The notes beneath the pieces are model-generated. The model was not told the DNA's origin. It searched no databases and saw only the letters and a program-made list of their open reading frames with translations. The position numbers were made by a program, and so were the translations under genes. Positions 45,162 to 54,862 of a DNA stretch of 64,000 nt are shown here, piece after piece (position 1 is the stretch's first letter; every line of letters starts with the position of its first letter). The stretch is taken from NCBI RefSeq assembly GCF_038725785.1, contig NZ_CP109796.1:7440501-7504500 (forward strand), in the 5' to 3' direction. This DNA comes from Termitidicoccus mucosus. GTDB taxonomy: Bacteria; Verrucomicrobiota; Verrucomicrobiia; Opitutales; Opitutaceae.

Positions 45162-46093
45162 TCACGCCGCGGGGCGAGCCAGATATTGCGGAATTCGAAT
45201 GTGCGCGGGGTCTCAAGCATGAGCGGGCCGGGCGTGGTTTCGCGGACGGCATCCCTCCGCGGAGCGGGGAGGTGAAGCGGTGTGTCGTCATGGATGACGA
45301 CGCCGTTCAGCCGGACGGTGGCGCGGGCGGGCGCGACGATCTGGCCGGCGGCGTCGAAACGCGGGGCGGAAAATTCGATGTCGAGGGTCTGCCATTCGAG
45401 CGGCGGACGGGCGGCGCGGGGTGGCGGCACGGTCCCGGGCGGAGTGCAATCGACAAAAGCGGCGCAGGCGGGCAGGGCGGGGCGCGCATGGCTGTCGTTG
45501 AGCAGGATCGGGTAGCGGGATTGCAAATACAGCCGGGCCTCGGCGGGATGGCCGAGCGCACGGAATTCGAGGTGGAGGCGGCAGTCGCCGAATTTTCGCG
45601 CGGTGATGCGCTCAAACGGGGCGGCGGTGTCGGCAAAATCGGACAGGATGACTGCATCCGGCGGCGGCGGGGCGCGAAGGCCGGGGACGTTGCGCGTGAA
45701 GTGCATGAGCCGGATGGTTTCGCCGGTGTCGTGCGTGATGTCGAGCAGCGTGCCCGCGCAGCAGTCGCGCCGGAGCGTGCCGCGCCAGCCGTCGCCGGCG
45801 ATGACGATGGTGTCGGGCGCGGGATTTTCGACGGGGACGGATTCGAGCGTGGCGAGCGGTTCGAATGAGGCGGCGTCGAATTCGGTGAGGAGAAAAACGC
45901 GATAGGTGCCGTCATCGGTGGCGATGGATTGCGCGACGTAGCCGGTGTCGCGTCCCATCCAGTCGCCGACGAACGGGTTTTCTTGGGCGGGACGGAATGG
46001 CGGCGGTTGCGCGGCGGGAGCAGGGCCGGCGAAAAGCGCGGCGAAAACGGCCAGCAATGGGAGCCGGAGCGGAGCGGGGATGCGTGGCCTCAT
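45158..46093 (-). CDS. Secreted DUF1080 (3-keto-disaccharide hydrolase-like) protein
   Basis: 311 residues. Signal peptide (LPLLAVFAALFAGPAPAA), a middle beta-rich part (VGDWMGRDTGYVAQ; GTYRVFLLTEFDA), then the DUF1080 jelly-roll: FGDCRLHLEFRALGHPAEARLYLQSRYPILLNDS, EWQTLDIEFSAPRFDAAG, TVRLNGVVIHDDTPL and FEFRNIWLAPRRE. The family is linked to 3-keto-disaccharide hydrolysis. It begins 6 nt after pflA, so it is transcribed with it, though a functional link is not obvious. The TAG stop (45158-45160) belongs to the family B repeat. Confidence 0.82.
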   Translation of the reverse strand: MRPRIPAPLRLPLLAVFAALFAGPAPAAQPPPFRPAQENPFVGDWMGRDTGYVAQSIATDDGTYRVFLLTEFDAASFEPLATLESVPVENPAPDTIVIAGDGWRGTLRRDCCAGTLLDITHDTGETIRLMHFTRNVPGLRAPPPPDAVILSDFADTAAPFERITARKFGDCRLHLEFRALGHPAEARLYLQSRYPILLNDSHARPALPACAAFVDCTPPGTVPPPRAARPPLEWQTLDIEFSAPRFDAAGQIVAPARATVRLNGVVIHDDTPLHLPAPRRDAVRETTPGPLMLETPRTFEFRNIWLAPRRE

Positions 46094-46099
46094 GGCGGG

Positions 46100-46843
46100 T
46101 TATTTCAAGACGACGTTTTGCAGATGCGCGGAGAAAATCCGGAGGGCGCGGTCTTTTATTTCGTTGGAGGGAGGTTCGACGTCGCGGAGCTTGTAGTCGA
46201 GCTTCAGATGCTCCCACTTGTGCACGCCGAGGCGGTGGTAGGGGAGGATTTCGACGCGCCGGAGGGTCTTGTAGGCGGCGAAGTGCGTAGCCCAGCGCGC
46301 GAGCGCGTCGGGCTGGTCGGTCCAGCCGGGAACCAGCACATAGCGGAGCCACATGGGGCGGCCGGTGGACTCGCGATAGGCGGCGGCGGCGAGCGGGTTG
46401 GCGTTGGAAACGCCGGTGACGCGGCGGTGTTGTGCGTCGTCGATGTGCTTGAGGTCGAGGAGCACGAGGTCGGTTTCGTCGTAGAGGGCGCGGAGTTCCT
46501 CGTCGAGGATGAGGCCGTTGGTGTCGAGGCAGGTGTGGATGCCGGCGGCGTGGAGGCGGCGGAAAAGTGCGAGGAGCGCGCGGCGGTGGACGGTCGGTTC
46601 GCCGCCGGAGATGGTCACGCCGCCGCGCGCGCCGAAATAGGGTTTCTGGCGGATGGCGCGCTCCACCAGTTCGTCGAGCGTGACGAGGCGTCCGCCGTCG
46701 AGGTCGAGGGTGTCGGGGTTGTGGCAATACACGCAGCGCATATGGCAGCCTTGCGTGAAGACAATCATCCGCAGCCCGGGACCGTCGTGCGTGCCGAGGG
46801 TTTCGATGGAATGGATGCGGAGAGTGGAGGGAGGAGCGTGAAT
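46100..46843 (-). CDS. pflA: Pyruvate formate-lyase activating enzyme, probable ATT start
   Basis: About 247 residues if translation begins at ATT 46843. Radical-SAM enzyme that installs the glycyl radical on PflB. The cluster motif C-x3-C-x2-C is in FTQGCHMRCVYCHNPDT; GGVTISGGEPTVH, CLDTNGLILDEELR, LVLLDLKHIDD, WLRYVLVPGWTD and LLPYHRLG-like ILPYHRLGVHKWE follow. The first ATG in frame (46768) would delete the conserved N-terminal IHSIETLGTHDGPGLR, which is encoded upstream; between the stop at 46928 and that ATG there is no in-frame ATG, GTG or TTG. ATT at 46843 gives a nine-residue lead, close to E. coli PflA. Terminator hairpin lies just upstream. Confidence 0.85.
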   Translation of the reverse strand: MHAPPSTLRIHSIETLGTHDGPGLRMIVFTQGCHMRCVYCHNPDTLDLDGGRLVTLDELVERAIRQKPYFGARGGVTISGGEPTVHRRALLALFRRLHAAGIHTCLDTNGLILDEELRALYDETDLVLLDLKHIDDAQHRRVTGVSNANPLAAAAYRESTGRPMWLRYVLVPGWTDQPDALARWATHFAAYKTLRRVEILPYHRLGVHKWEHLKLDYKLRDVEPPSNEIKDRALRIFSAHLQNVVLK

Positions 46844-46885
46844 GGCGATGGAAGGGATGGCGTGGTGCGAAGGATGAGGGGTGAA

Positions 46886-46911
46886 AAAAGCCCCGGCAAG
46901 GCCGGGGCTTG
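46886..46911 (-). terminator. Hairpin terminator between pflB and pflA
   Basis: On the - strand: AAGCCCCGGC, 3-nt loop, GCCGGGGCTTTTTT. It lies 51 nt after the pflB stop and about 43 nt before the proposed pflA start; it would end or attenuate pflB transcription before pflA. Confidence 0.88.
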
Positions 46912-46961
46912 GTGTGGCGGCGCGAGATTACGTGGCGCGTAACATCAGCTCATGAATGGTA

Positions 46962-49217
46962 TTACATGCTTTCGTGGAAGGTGCGGGTGATGACTTCGAG
47001 CTGGTGCGCCTTCGAGAGACGGGTGAAGTTCACCGCGTAGCCGGAGACGCGGATGGTGAGCTGCGGGTAGGCCTCCGGATTTTCGTAGGCTTTCTTCAGG
47101 GTTTCGCGGTTGAGCACGTTCACGTTGAGGTGGTGCGCGTTGTGGATGAAGTAGCCGTTCATCATCGAGACGAGATTGTCCACCTGGTCGTCGCGGGTGT
47201 GGCCAAGCGCTTTCGGGACGATGGAGAAGGTGTTGGAGATGCCGTCCTCGGCGTCGTTGTAGGCGAGCTTGGCCACGGTGTTGAGCGAGGCGATGGCGCC
47301 GTGGGTGTCGCGGCCGTGCATGGGATTGGCGCCGGGGGCGAAGGGGGCGCCGGACTGGCGTCCGTCGGGGGTCGCGCCGGTGTTTTTGCCATACATGACG
47401 TTGGAGGTGATGGTGAGGAGCGAGAGCGTGGGCTTGGCGTCCTTGTAGGTTTTGTGTTTCCGCAGTTCGGTGATGAAGAGCTTGGTCACTTCCTGCGCGA
47501 TGGTGTCCACGCGGTCGTCGTCGTTGCCGTATTTCGGGTAGTCGCCCTCGATTTCGAAAGCGACGGCGACACCCTTGTCGTTGCGGACGGGGGTGACCTT
47601 GGCGTGCTTGATGGCGGAGAGGGAGTCGGCGATGATGGAGATGCCCGCGGCCCCGTAGGCAATGTCGATGCGCGGGTTGGTGTCGATGAGGGCCATCTGG
47701 GCTTTCTCGTAGTAGTATTTGTCGTGCATGTAGTGGATGATGAACATCGCCTTGGCATACACGCGGGCGAGCTGCGCGAGGGTGAGCTTGAAGTTGTTCA
47801 TCACCTGCTCGTAGTCGAGGGGGCCTTCGGGGAGGGCGGGGATGTCCTTCATGATGGGCGCGCCGTCGATTTCCTCGTGGCCGGCGTTGAGGGCGAGGAG
47901 GAGGGCCTTGACGAGGTTGGCGCGGGCGCCGAAGTGCTGGATGGATTTGCCGATGGCCTGATGGGAGACGCAGCAGGAGATGCCGTAGTCGTCGGTGCCG
48001 CGGACGCGGCGCATGAGGTCGTCGTTTTCGTATTGGACGGAGGAGGTGTCGATGGAGACCTGGGCGCAGAAGGCCTTGAAGGCGGCGGGGAGCTTCTCCG
48101 ACCAGAGGACGGTGAGGTTGGGCTCGGGCGAGGCGCCGAGGTTGTAGAGGGTGTGGAGGAAGCGGAAGGAGGTTTTGGTGACCTTGGTGCGCCCGTCGCG
48201 GAGCTGGCCGCCGATGGACTCGGTGACCCAGGTGGGGTCGCCGCCGAAAATCTCGTCGTAGGCCCCGGGGCGGAGGTGGCGGACGAGGCGGAGCTTCATG
48301 ACGAACTGATCGACGATTTCCTGCGCCTGCTGCTCGGTGATGAGACCGGCGGCGAGGTCGCGCTCGAAGTAGATGTCGAGGAAGGAAGAGACGTTGCCGA
48401 GGGACATGGCCGCGCCGTCCTGCTCCTTCACGGCGGCGAGGTAGCCGAAATAAACCCACTGGGCGGCCTCGCGGGCGTTTTCGGCGGGGCGGGAAACATC
48501 GCAGCCGTAACCGGCGGCCATGGCGACGATGTCCTTGAGGGCGGCGATCTGTCCGGCGACTTCCTCGCGGAGGCGGATGAGCGAGCCGCTCATGTTTTCT
48601 TTGTCGAGCCGGGCGAAGTCGGCTTTTTTCGCGGCGATGAGGCGGCCGGCGCCGTAGAGGGCGAGGCGGCGGTAGTCGCCGATGATGCGGCCGCGCGCGT
48701 AATTGTCGGGGAGACCGGTGAGGATGTGCTTGGAGCGGTAGGCGCGGACTTCGGTGTCGTAGGCGGAGAAGACGGCGTCGTTGTGGTTTTTGGCGTATTT
48801 GAAGGTCTCGATGACGGCGGGGGCGAGCTCGATGTTGCGTTCCTTCAGGGCGTTTTTGACGACGTTGATGCCGCCGAAGGGCTTGATGGCGCGCTTGAGC
48901 GGGGCGTCGGTCTGGAGGCCGACGATGATTTCGTGCTCGCGGTCGAGGTAGCCGGGTTTGTGGCTGGTGATGGTGGAAATGGTGGCGGCATCGACATCGC
49001 GGAGGCCGTTGCGGTCTCGTTCTTCCTTAAGGGCCTTTTTGCACAACTCCCAGAGGTGGGTCGTCGCCCCGGTCGGACCGGCGAGGAAACTCGCGTCACC
49101 GGTGTAAGGGGTGATGTTGCGAACGACGAAATCGTAAACGTCGATGTCGTCGTTCCATTTCCCCGGGGTGAAGGGAGCTGCGCTCGTGGTCGTGGGCGTC
49201 ATGGTGGTTGTGCTCAT
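46962..49217 (-). CDS. pflB: Pyruvate formate-lyase (formate C-acetyltransferase)
   Basis: 751 residues. Glycyl-radical enzyme that converts pyruvate and CoA to acetyl-CoA and formate without oxygen. Active-site cysteines C415-C416 ([11 protein letters not shown]) and the radical glycine about G726 ([10 protein letters not shown]) correspond to C418-C419 and G734 of the E. coli enzyme. [22 protein letters not shown] is a family signature. The ATG at 49217 is preferred over 49241. It is followed by a terminator and then pflA. A perfect 12-bp palindrome at 49287-49298, 70 nt upstream, could be the operator. Confidence 0.97.
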   Translation of the reverse strand: MSTTTMTPTTTSAAPFTPGKWNDDIDVYDFVVRNITPYTGDASFLAGPTGATTHLWELCKKALKEERDRNGLRDVDAATISTITSHKPGYLDREHEIIVGLQTDAPLKRAIKPFGGINVVKNALKERNIELAPAVIETFKYAKNHNDAVFSAYDTEVRAYRSKHILTGLPDNYARGRIIGDYRRLALYGAGRLIAAKKADFARLDKENMSGSLIRLREEVAGQIAALKDIVAMAAGYGCDVSRPAENAREAAQWVYFGYLAAVKEQDGAAMSLGNVSSFLDIYFERDLAAGLITEQQAQEIVDQFVMKLRLVRHLRPGAYDEIFGGDPTWVTESIGGQLRDGRTKVTKTSFRFLHTLYNLGASPEPNLTVLWSEKLPAAFKAFCAQVSIDTSSVQYENDDLMRRVRGTDDYGISCCVSHQAIGKSIQHFGARANLVKALLLALNAGHEEIDGAPIMKDIPALPEGPLDYEQVMNNFKLTLAQLARVYAKAMFIIHYMHDKYYYEKAQMALIDTNPRIDIAYGAAGISIIADSLSAIKHAKVTPVRNDKGVAVAFEIEGDYPKYGNDDDRVDTIAQEVTKLFITELRKHKTYKDAKPTLSLLTITSNVMYGKNTGATPDGRQSGAPFAPGANPMHGRDTHGAIASLNTVAKLAYNDAEDGISNTFSIVPKALGHTRDDQVDNLVSMMNGYFIHNAHHLNVNVLNRETLKKAYENPEAYPQLTIRVSGYAVNFTRLSKAHQLEVITRTFHESM

Positions 49218-49286
49218 GGTGAGAAAATAAACGTGAGACAAAATCTCACCGGGCGGCCAAAATCAACCCTGCGCGCTAAAAAATTC

Positions 49287-49298
49287 TCAATATATTGA
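49287..49298 (-). promoter_or_regulatory. Palindrome TCAATATATTGA upstream of pflB
   Basis: Perfect 12-bp dyad in an AT-rich island inside a GC-rich gap, 70 nt upstream of the pflB ATG. The arm order is the reverse of the FNR consensus (TTGAT...ATCAA), so it is not a standard FNR box. Candidate operator or part of the promoter. Confidence 0.45.
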
Positions 49299-49435
49299 TA
49301 TAGAAATGAATGCGGGCGCAGCTTTGCGGACAATAGGTCCGTATTCCCACACTGGCGCCCGGAAATTTCGGGCAGGGAAAAGCAGGCAGGCGGGCTGTGG
49401 TCGTGGTCAGGAGGCCGCCGGCATGCCCGCGTGCC

Positions 49436-51004
49436 TCACAAGCCGAGCAACTGCAACCATTGGGTCACGGGCGTCTGCCAGATGCCGAGAACGATGGAGG
49501 CGAGGGCGAGCAGGGCGAGCACGACGGCGATGCCGGGATTGATGGGTGTCGGTTTCGGGCGTTCGAGCACGTCGCCGGGGACATCGGGAGCCTCCCAATT
49601 CTGGAAAAACGCCGCCCGTATCCACCCGAAGTAATAATAAATCGAAACGACCACGCCGGCGATGGCGACGGCGAGCAGCCAGTAGAGCCCGGCCTGAAAC
49701 GCGCTCACGAAGACGAGCAGCTTGCCCATGAAGCCGGCCAGCGGCGGAATGCCCGCAAGCGAACCGAGGCCGACCGCCAGCACGCCGGCGAGGAGCGGAT
49801 TGCGCTTGGCCAGACCGTGGTAATGCTCGAGTTCCTGCACGGCGTCGTCCGAACCGGAGACGTGCACCATCACGCCGAAGACGGCAAACGAGGCGAGCAT
49901 GTAGGCGATGAGGTAAACATACACCGCGCCGAGCCCGTCCTGGCCGCCGGCCATGAACGCGAGCAGGCCGATCATCATGAAGCCCGCATGGGAGACGCCG
50001 GACAGGCCGATGAGGCGCTTGACATTATGCTGGGTGAGCGCGGCGAGGTTGCCGAAGATGATGGTGGCGAACGTCATCACGGTGAGCAGCGGGATGACGA
50101 CGCCGGGCCGGTCCCCGAGGCCGAGCACCCCGGCGAAGACCTGCAAAAGGGTGATGAGAATCGCGAAGCCGGCGGCCTTCGAGCCGACGGAGAGAAACGC
50201 GGTCACGGGGGTGGGCGCGCCTTGGTAAACATCCGGAATCCAGATCTGGAACGGGACGAGGCCGATCTTGAACGCGATGCCGGACAGCACGAGCACCGCG
50301 CCGAGGCCGCCGATGAAGTTGTCCGGATTGTGGGCGAGGGTGCGGAAAATGCGGCTGAAACCAAGGCCGTTGGCGTCCGGCGCGTAGCCTTCGAGCGCCG
50401 GGTTGCCCGCGAGCCCGTAGAGCAGCACGATGCCGAAGAGCAGCAGGCCGGAGCTGAGCGCGCCCATGATGAGGTATTTCAGGCCGGCTTCGAGCGAGAG
50501 CGGGTTGGTGCGGATGTAGGCGACGAGGATGTAGAAGCCGACCGTGACCGTCTCCAGCGCGACGAAGAGCATCACGAAGTTGTTGCTCGCGCCGAGCAGC
50601 ATCATCGCCGCGGTGATGACGATGACGAGGTGGAAAAACTCGATGCGCGGGAGCCGCTGTTTTTTCAGCGAGACCAGCGCAAGCACGCTGACCAGGAGCG
50701 ACGAGGCCGCGAAAAACACCCGCATGAACTGGCTGTGCGGCGTGAAGCGCAGCATGCCGTTGAAGATCGGCGCGCCGAGGATGCGCTCGTTGAACGGCGC
50801 CAGCACCCAGGCCACGGTCACGGCCAGCGCGCAAAGCTGCCCGGCGACGGCGATCGCGGGGATCGCGCCGCGCAGCGATTTCGGGAGCACGATGTCGAGC
50901 ACGAGCAGCAGCAACGCGAGGCACGCGAGCAGGATTTCGGGCGTGATGAGCACCCAGCCGTTGTGGGTCGTTCGCGCCAGGTTTTGGAAAAATTCGGAAG
51001 TCAT
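49436..51004 (-). CDS. nuoN: NADH-quinone oxidoreductase subunit N
   Basis: 522 residues, about 14 transmembrane helices; proton-pumping antiporter-like subunit of complex I. LKYLIMGALSSGLLLFGIVLLYG with the conserved TM7 lysine, AFKIGLVPFQIWIPDVYQGAP, and LIGLSGVSHAGFMMIGL with the TM lysine/histidine region are characteristic. Last gene of the nuo operon, 15 nt after nuoM; 218 nt then separate its stop from the pflB start. Confidence 0.95.
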   Translation of the reverse strand: MTSEFFQNLARTTHNGWVLITPEILLACLALLLLVLDIVLPKSLRGAIPAIAVAGQLCALAVTVAWVLAPFNERILGAPIFNGMLRFTPHSQFMRVFFAASSLLVSVLALVSLKKQRLPRIEFFHLVIVITAAMMLLGASNNFVMLFVALETVTVGFYILVAYIRTNPLSLEAGLKYLIMGALSSGLLLFGIVLLYGLAGNPALEGYAPDANGLGFSRIFRTLAHNPDNFIGGLGAVLVLSGIAFKIGLVPFQIWIPDVYQGAPTPVTAFLSVGSKAAGFAILITLLQVFAGVLGLGDRPGVVIPLLTVMTFATIIFGNLAALTQHNVKRLIGLSGVSHAGFMMIGLLAFMAGGQDGLGAVYVYLIAYMLASFAVFGVMVHVSGSDDAVQELEHYHGLAKRNPLLAGVLAVGLGSLAGIPPLAGFMGKLLVFVSAFQAGLYWLLAVAIAGVVVSIYYYFGWIRAAFFQNWEAPDVPGDVLERPKPTPINPGIAVVLALLALASIVLGIWQTPVTQWLQLLGL

Positions 51005-51019
51005 CGCAGGCGTTGAAAT

Positions 51020-52558
51020 TTATTTGGCCGCCGCCGTGTCCGCGCGGGCGACGGTGACGGTGATGTTGATGGATGTCAGTTCCGCATCGATGGCGGTGGA
51101 AATGGACTTGGGCCAGAAACCGATGAGGAGGAGCGCGACCAGCAGGACCACGGCGGGGACTTTTTCGCCCCAGTGCAGATCGGACGGGGGCTGCCCGCCG
51201 GCGATCTTCTCGAAGGCCGCGGTGCGCGGGCCGAAGAAGATGCGAGCCGCCGAGCGCAAACCGTAGATGGCCGAGATGATGATGCCGAGCACGGCGAGCG
51301 CGACGAACCAGGGTTCGAACGCGCCCCACATCGCGACGAAAATGCCGAGTTCCCCCCAGAAATTCGCGAAGCCCGGCAGCCCCGCGCTGGCGAGCGTCGC
51401 CGCCACAAAGAAGGCCGCGAGCACGGGCGCGTCTTTCACCAGGCCGCCCATCCCGGCCATGTCGAGCGTGCGGGTGCGCTTCTGGATGCACGAGGCGAGC
51501 AAGAAGAGCAGCGCCACCGAGAAACCGTGCCCGACCATGAGCATGACGACCGCGCCCGCGCCGAGCGTGCCGAGCGAGGCGAGGCCGAGAAACGCATAGC
51601 CCATGTGCATGACCGAGCTGTAACCGATCATCTGCTTGAGGTCGCTCTGCGCGACGGTCACGAGGCCGATGACGAGCACGTTGGCCAGCGCGAGCCAGGC
51701 GAGCACGCAAGTCCAGTTTTCCGCGCCGGCGGGAAGCAGCGGGAGCGCGATCTGGACCAGGCCGTAGAGGCCGAACTTTTTCAACACGCCCGCGTGCAGC
51801 ATGGCGGCGGAGGTGGGCGCGGCGGCGTAGCCGAGCGGCGCCCACGTGTGCAGCGGCCAGAGCGAGACGAGCACGCCGAAGCCGAACATGAGCAGGGCGA
51901 AGATGTTTTTCTGCGCAAGCTCCGTGAGCGGCTGCGCGGCGATGGCCGCCCGCAGCGAGACGAGGTCGAAGGACTGCGCGCCGCTGTTTTGGTAAAGCGC
52001 GATGATGCCGGCGAGCGAGAGCATCGCGCCGAGCGTGAGGTAAATGGTCATCTTCATCGCCGCGTAGTTGCGGTCGCGCCCGCCCCACACGCCGACCATG
52101 ATGAAGGTCGGGATGAGCGCGAGTTCGTGGAAGAAGTAGAAAAAGAAAATGTCCACCGACGCGAACACGCCCATCAACCCGCCCTGCATCACGAGCAGGA
52201 GCAGCAGGTAAAGCCGGAGGCGCTCGGCGCCGGACTGGAGGGCGTAGAATCCGGCGGCGAAACCGACGATGCCCGCGAGCGCGAAGAGCGGCATGGCGAC
52301 GCCGTTGAGCCCGAGCGCAAGGCGGATGCCGATGTAGCCGAGGCCGACGTCGTAGGCGGAGCGGAACGCGTATCCGTCGGACAACGACGCGCCGGAGAAT
52401 TCCAGCCAGCACCAGACGGACGCGAGCGCGGGCACCGCGAAGCCGATGTAGGCGGCGAACAAGGCCGGCTTGCGCGGCAGGCCGAGGGCGATGACGAGCG
52501 CGGCGGCGAGCGGTGTCGCGATGGACAGCAGGAGAAGGTCAACGGGCAAAGGGTTCAT
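51020..52558 (-). CDS. nuoM: NADH-quinone oxidoreductase subunit M
   Basis: 512 residues, polytopic antiporter-like proton pump. FFYFFHELALIPTFIMVGVWGG carries the conserved Glu, MKMTIYLTLGAMLSLAGIIALY the Lys, FALLMFGFGVLVSLWPLHTWAPLGYAAAP and LKQMIGYSSVMHMGYAFLGLA are family motifs. The ATG at 52558 is chosen from homologues; a longer in-frame extension to 52633 reads through the heptamer array (peptide FRNPKSAFR) that directly abuts this ATG. Confidence 0.95.
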   Translation of the reverse strand: MNPLPVDLLLLSIATPLAAALVIALGLPRKPALFAAYIGFAVPALASVWCWLEFSGASLSDGYAFRSAYDVGLGYIGIRLALGLNGVAMPLFALAGIVGFAAGFYALQSGAERLRLYLLLLLVMQGGLMGVFASVDIFFFYFFHELALIPTFIMVGVWGGRDRNYAAMKMTIYLTLGAMLSLAGIIALYQNSGAQSFDLVSLRAAIAAQPLTELAQKNIFALLMFGFGVLVSLWPLHTWAPLGYAAAPTSAAMLHAGVLKKFGLYGLVQIALPLLPAGAENWTCVLAWLALANVLVIGLVTVAQSDLKQMIGYSSVMHMGYAFLGLASLGTLGAGAVVMLMVGHGFSVALLFLLASCIQKRTRTLDMAGMGGLVKDAPVLAAFFVAATLASAGLPGFANFWGELGIFVAMWGAFEPWFVALAVLGIIISAIYGLRSAARIFFGPRTAAFEKIAGGQPPSDLHWGEKVPAVVLLVALLLIGFWPKSISTAIDAELTSINITVTVARADTAAAK

Positions 52559-52590
52559 TCGGAATGCGGATTTCGGATTGCGGAATTGGA
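52559..52590. repeat. Family D heptamer array abutting nuoM start
   Basis: Four units of period 7 on the + strand (TCGGAAT, GCGGATT, TCGGATT, GCGGAAT), starting immediately next to the nuoM ATG and filling most of the 47-nt nuoL-nuoM gap. Confidence 0.93.
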
Positions 52591-52605
52591 GGCGCGCGCG
52601 ATGGC

Positions 52606-54510
52606 TTAAAACACTCCCGCGGCGAAGGCCCACACCAGGGCGGCGCCGATGAGGAACCAGTAAACATAGGCGTGCACGCTTCCGACATGCAGCGCGCGCG
52701 CGCCCATGCCGAGCAGCCCGGTGACGGCCGCGAGGCCGCGCACGATGAGTCCGCCGATGAGGAATTGGTCGAGGAAGTTCAGCACCAGCGCGAAGCGTTG
52801 CTGGATTTTTGCCACGAAGTAGTTGTAGAAGCGGTCGGGCAGTTCATTGAGCAGCGTGAGCACGCCGAACACAAACGGCGCGCGCGCGGCCAGCGAATCG
52901 CAGGGCACCGATTTCGAGAGCCCGCGCACCGGCGCCTTGCAGATGAGCAGCGCAAGGCCCGCGCCGATCACGATGATGGCCGCGCTCATGACGACGACGC
53001 CCGCGCCTTCGACATGCGGCACCTGCGCGGCCACGCCCGGGAACCACGGGGTGTAGAGCGCGAGCCAGCCGCCCGCGACGGAGAACGCGGCGAGCACGAC
53101 GAGCGGGATCACCATGGACGGGCCGCTTTCGTGCGCGTGGTCGGCCGCCTCGCTGCGCGTCGCGCCGCGGAAAACGAGCTTCCACATGCGCACCATGTAG
53201 AACGCGGTCAGCACGGCGGTGAAGACGAGCACGCCAAACACGAGCGGATTTTTTTCCTGCGCGAGGTGCAGGATGGCGTCCTTGGAATAAAAGCCCGAGA
53301 TGAACGGCAGGCCCGCGATGGCGAGCACGCCGATGGTGAAGGTGACGAAGGTGACGGGCATCTTTTTCGCCAGCCCGCCCATCTTGAAAATGTCCTGCTC
53401 GTGGTGGCAACCGGCGATGACGGAGCCGGAGCCGAGGAACATGAGCGCCTTGAAAAACGCGTGCGTGGTCAGGTGAAACATCGCCGCGCCCGCGCCGGCG
53501 GCGATGAGCGTGAGGTGCTCGCCGTGCTCGATGGAACCGAGCCCGAAGGCCGCGACCATGTAGCCGAGCTGCGAGAGCGTCGAGTAGGCGAGGACTTTTT
53601 TGATGTCGCTCTGCACGACCGCGCACAGCGCCGCGTAAAGCGCGGTGATGACGCCGGTCCACATGACGACGTCGAGCGCGAGTCCGGGCGCGGCGGCGAA
53701 GAGCGGCTCGATGCGGCAGAGCATGTAGATGCCGGCCGCGACCATGGTGGCGGCGTGGATGAGCGCGGAGACGGGCGTGGGGCCCTCCATCGCGTCGGGC
53801 AGCCAGACATGCAATGGGAATTGCGCGGATTTGCCGACCGCGCCGCAGAAGAGCAGCAGCGGGATGCCGGCGGAGACGGCGAGCGCGCCCCCGGCGGATT
53901 GCGCGGCGATGTCGGCGAGGTTGGTCGAGCCGAAGGCGTGGTAACACCAGATGATGCCGAGCAGGAAGCCGAAGTCGCCGACACGGTTGACGATGAAGGC
54001 TTTTTTCGAGGCGTCGGCGGCGGAGGATTTGTCGCAGTAGTGGTTGATGAGCAGGTAGGAGCTGAAACCGACCAGCTCCCAGAAGATGAACATCATGAAG
54101 AGATTGTCGGCCAGCACGATGCCGGTCATCGAAAACATGAAGATACTCAATCCCCCGAAGTAGCGGCCTTTCGCGGAATCGTCGTGCATGTAGCCGAGCG
54201 AAAACACATGCACGCAGAAGCCGACCAGCGCCACGATGCAGAGCATGAGCGCGGCAAGGTCGTCGAACTTGATGCCGATGGAGAGGACGAAGGAGCCGAG
54301 GCGGAGCCATTCGAAGGAGGCGTTGACGGCGGCTTCGCGGTGTCCGCCAAACGCGAGCAGGAAGGCCGCGACCGCATAGCCGGCGCAGGCGGCGACGGAG
54401 ACGAACGCGGCGGGGCCGCCGCGGCGTCGGAGGAAAATCGCGATGAGCGCGGCCGAGCCGAGCGGCAGCAACAGGGTGGCGAGTGCGAGTTGGACGGGCG
54501 TGAGCGGCAT
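52606..54510 (-). CDS. nuoL: NADH-quinone oxidoreductase subunit L
   Basis: 634 residues; largest antiporter-like pump of complex I. DNLFMMFIFWELVGFSSYLLINHY, AFIVNRVGDFGFLLGIIWCY, FPLHVWLPDAMEGPTPVSALIHAATMVAAGIYML and DIKKVLAYSTLSQLGYMVAAFGLG are intact and contain the conserved Glu, Lys and His residues of the proton path. The C-terminal lateral helix region is present. Nine nt after nuoK. Confidence 0.96.
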   Translation of the reverse strand: MPLTPVQLALATLLLPLGSAALIAIFLRRRGGPAAFVSVAACAGYAVAAFLLAFGGHREAAVNASFEWLRLGSFVLSIGIKFDDLAALMLCIVALVGFCVHVFSLGYMHDDSAKGRYFGGLSIFMFSMTGIVLADNLFMMFIFWELVGFSSYLLINHYCDKSSAADASKKAFIVNRVGDFGFLLGIIWCYHAFGSTNLADIAAQSAGGALAVSAGIPLLLFCGAVGKSAQFPLHVWLPDAMEGPTPVSALIHAATMVAAGIYMLCRIEPLFAAAPGLALDVVMWTGVITALYAALCAVVQSDIKKVLAYSTLSQLGYMVAAFGLGSIEHGEHLTLIAAGAGAAMFHLTTHAFFKALMFLGSGSVIAGCHHEQDIFKMGGLAKKMPVTFVTFTIGVLAIAGLPFISGFYSKDAILHLAQEKNPLVFGVLVFTAVLTAFYMVRMWKLVFRGATRSEAADHAHESGPSMVIPLVVLAAFSVAGGWLALYTPWFPGVAAQVPHVEGAGVVVMSAAIIVIGAGLALLICKAPVRGLSKSVPCDSLAARAPFVFGVLTLLNELPDRFYNYFVAKIQQRFALVLNFLDQFLIGGLIVRGLAAVTGLLGMGARALHVGSVHAYVYWFLIGAALVWAFAAGVF

Positions 54511-54519
54511 GTCGGGAGG

Positions 54520-54825
54520 TTAGTTTTTCAGCGCGTTGAGTTCCTCGACCTGCACGGTTTTGCGGCGGCGGAAGAGGGCGACGATGATGGCCAGGCCGAC
54601 CGCCACCTCGGCGGCGGCGACGGTGAGGATGAAAAACACGAAGATGTTTCCGTCGGGCGAGCCGTTGTAGCGCGAAAAGGCGACGAGCGCGAGCGTCGAG
54701 GCGACCAGCATCAGCTCCAGGCACATGTAAATGATGAGCGTGTTCTTGCGCAGGAGCACGCCGAAGAACCCGATGGCAAAGAGCGCCACGGCGATGCCGA
54801 TGAAGTGATAGAGGCCGATGGTCAT
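54520..54825 (-). CDS. nuoK: NADH-quinone oxidoreductase subunit K
   Basis: 101 residues, three transmembrane helices. [29 protein letters not shown] contains the conserved membrane Glu (E of MCLELML), and [27 protein letters not shown] the second one (AAAEVAVG). Typical length. Position between nuoJ and nuoL is canonical. Confidence 0.95.
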   Translation of the reverse strand: MTIGLYHFIGIAVALFAIGFFGVLLRKNTLIIYMCLELMLVASTLALVAFSRYNGSPDGNIFVFFILTVAAAEVAVGLAIIVALFRRRKTVQVEELNALKN

Positions 54826-54862
54826 GGGCGGAGGAGTTTAAGTAGTGGCACGGGCTTTGGGG

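Noticed and set aside
46956-49298. 780-residue open frame antisense to pflB
   Set aside because: Shadow frame; the other strand encodes PflB with active-site cysteines and radical glycine.
49287-49298. FNR box upstream of pflB
   Set aside because: Arms are in reverse order relative to TTGATNNNNATCAA, so only a generic palindrome is claimed.
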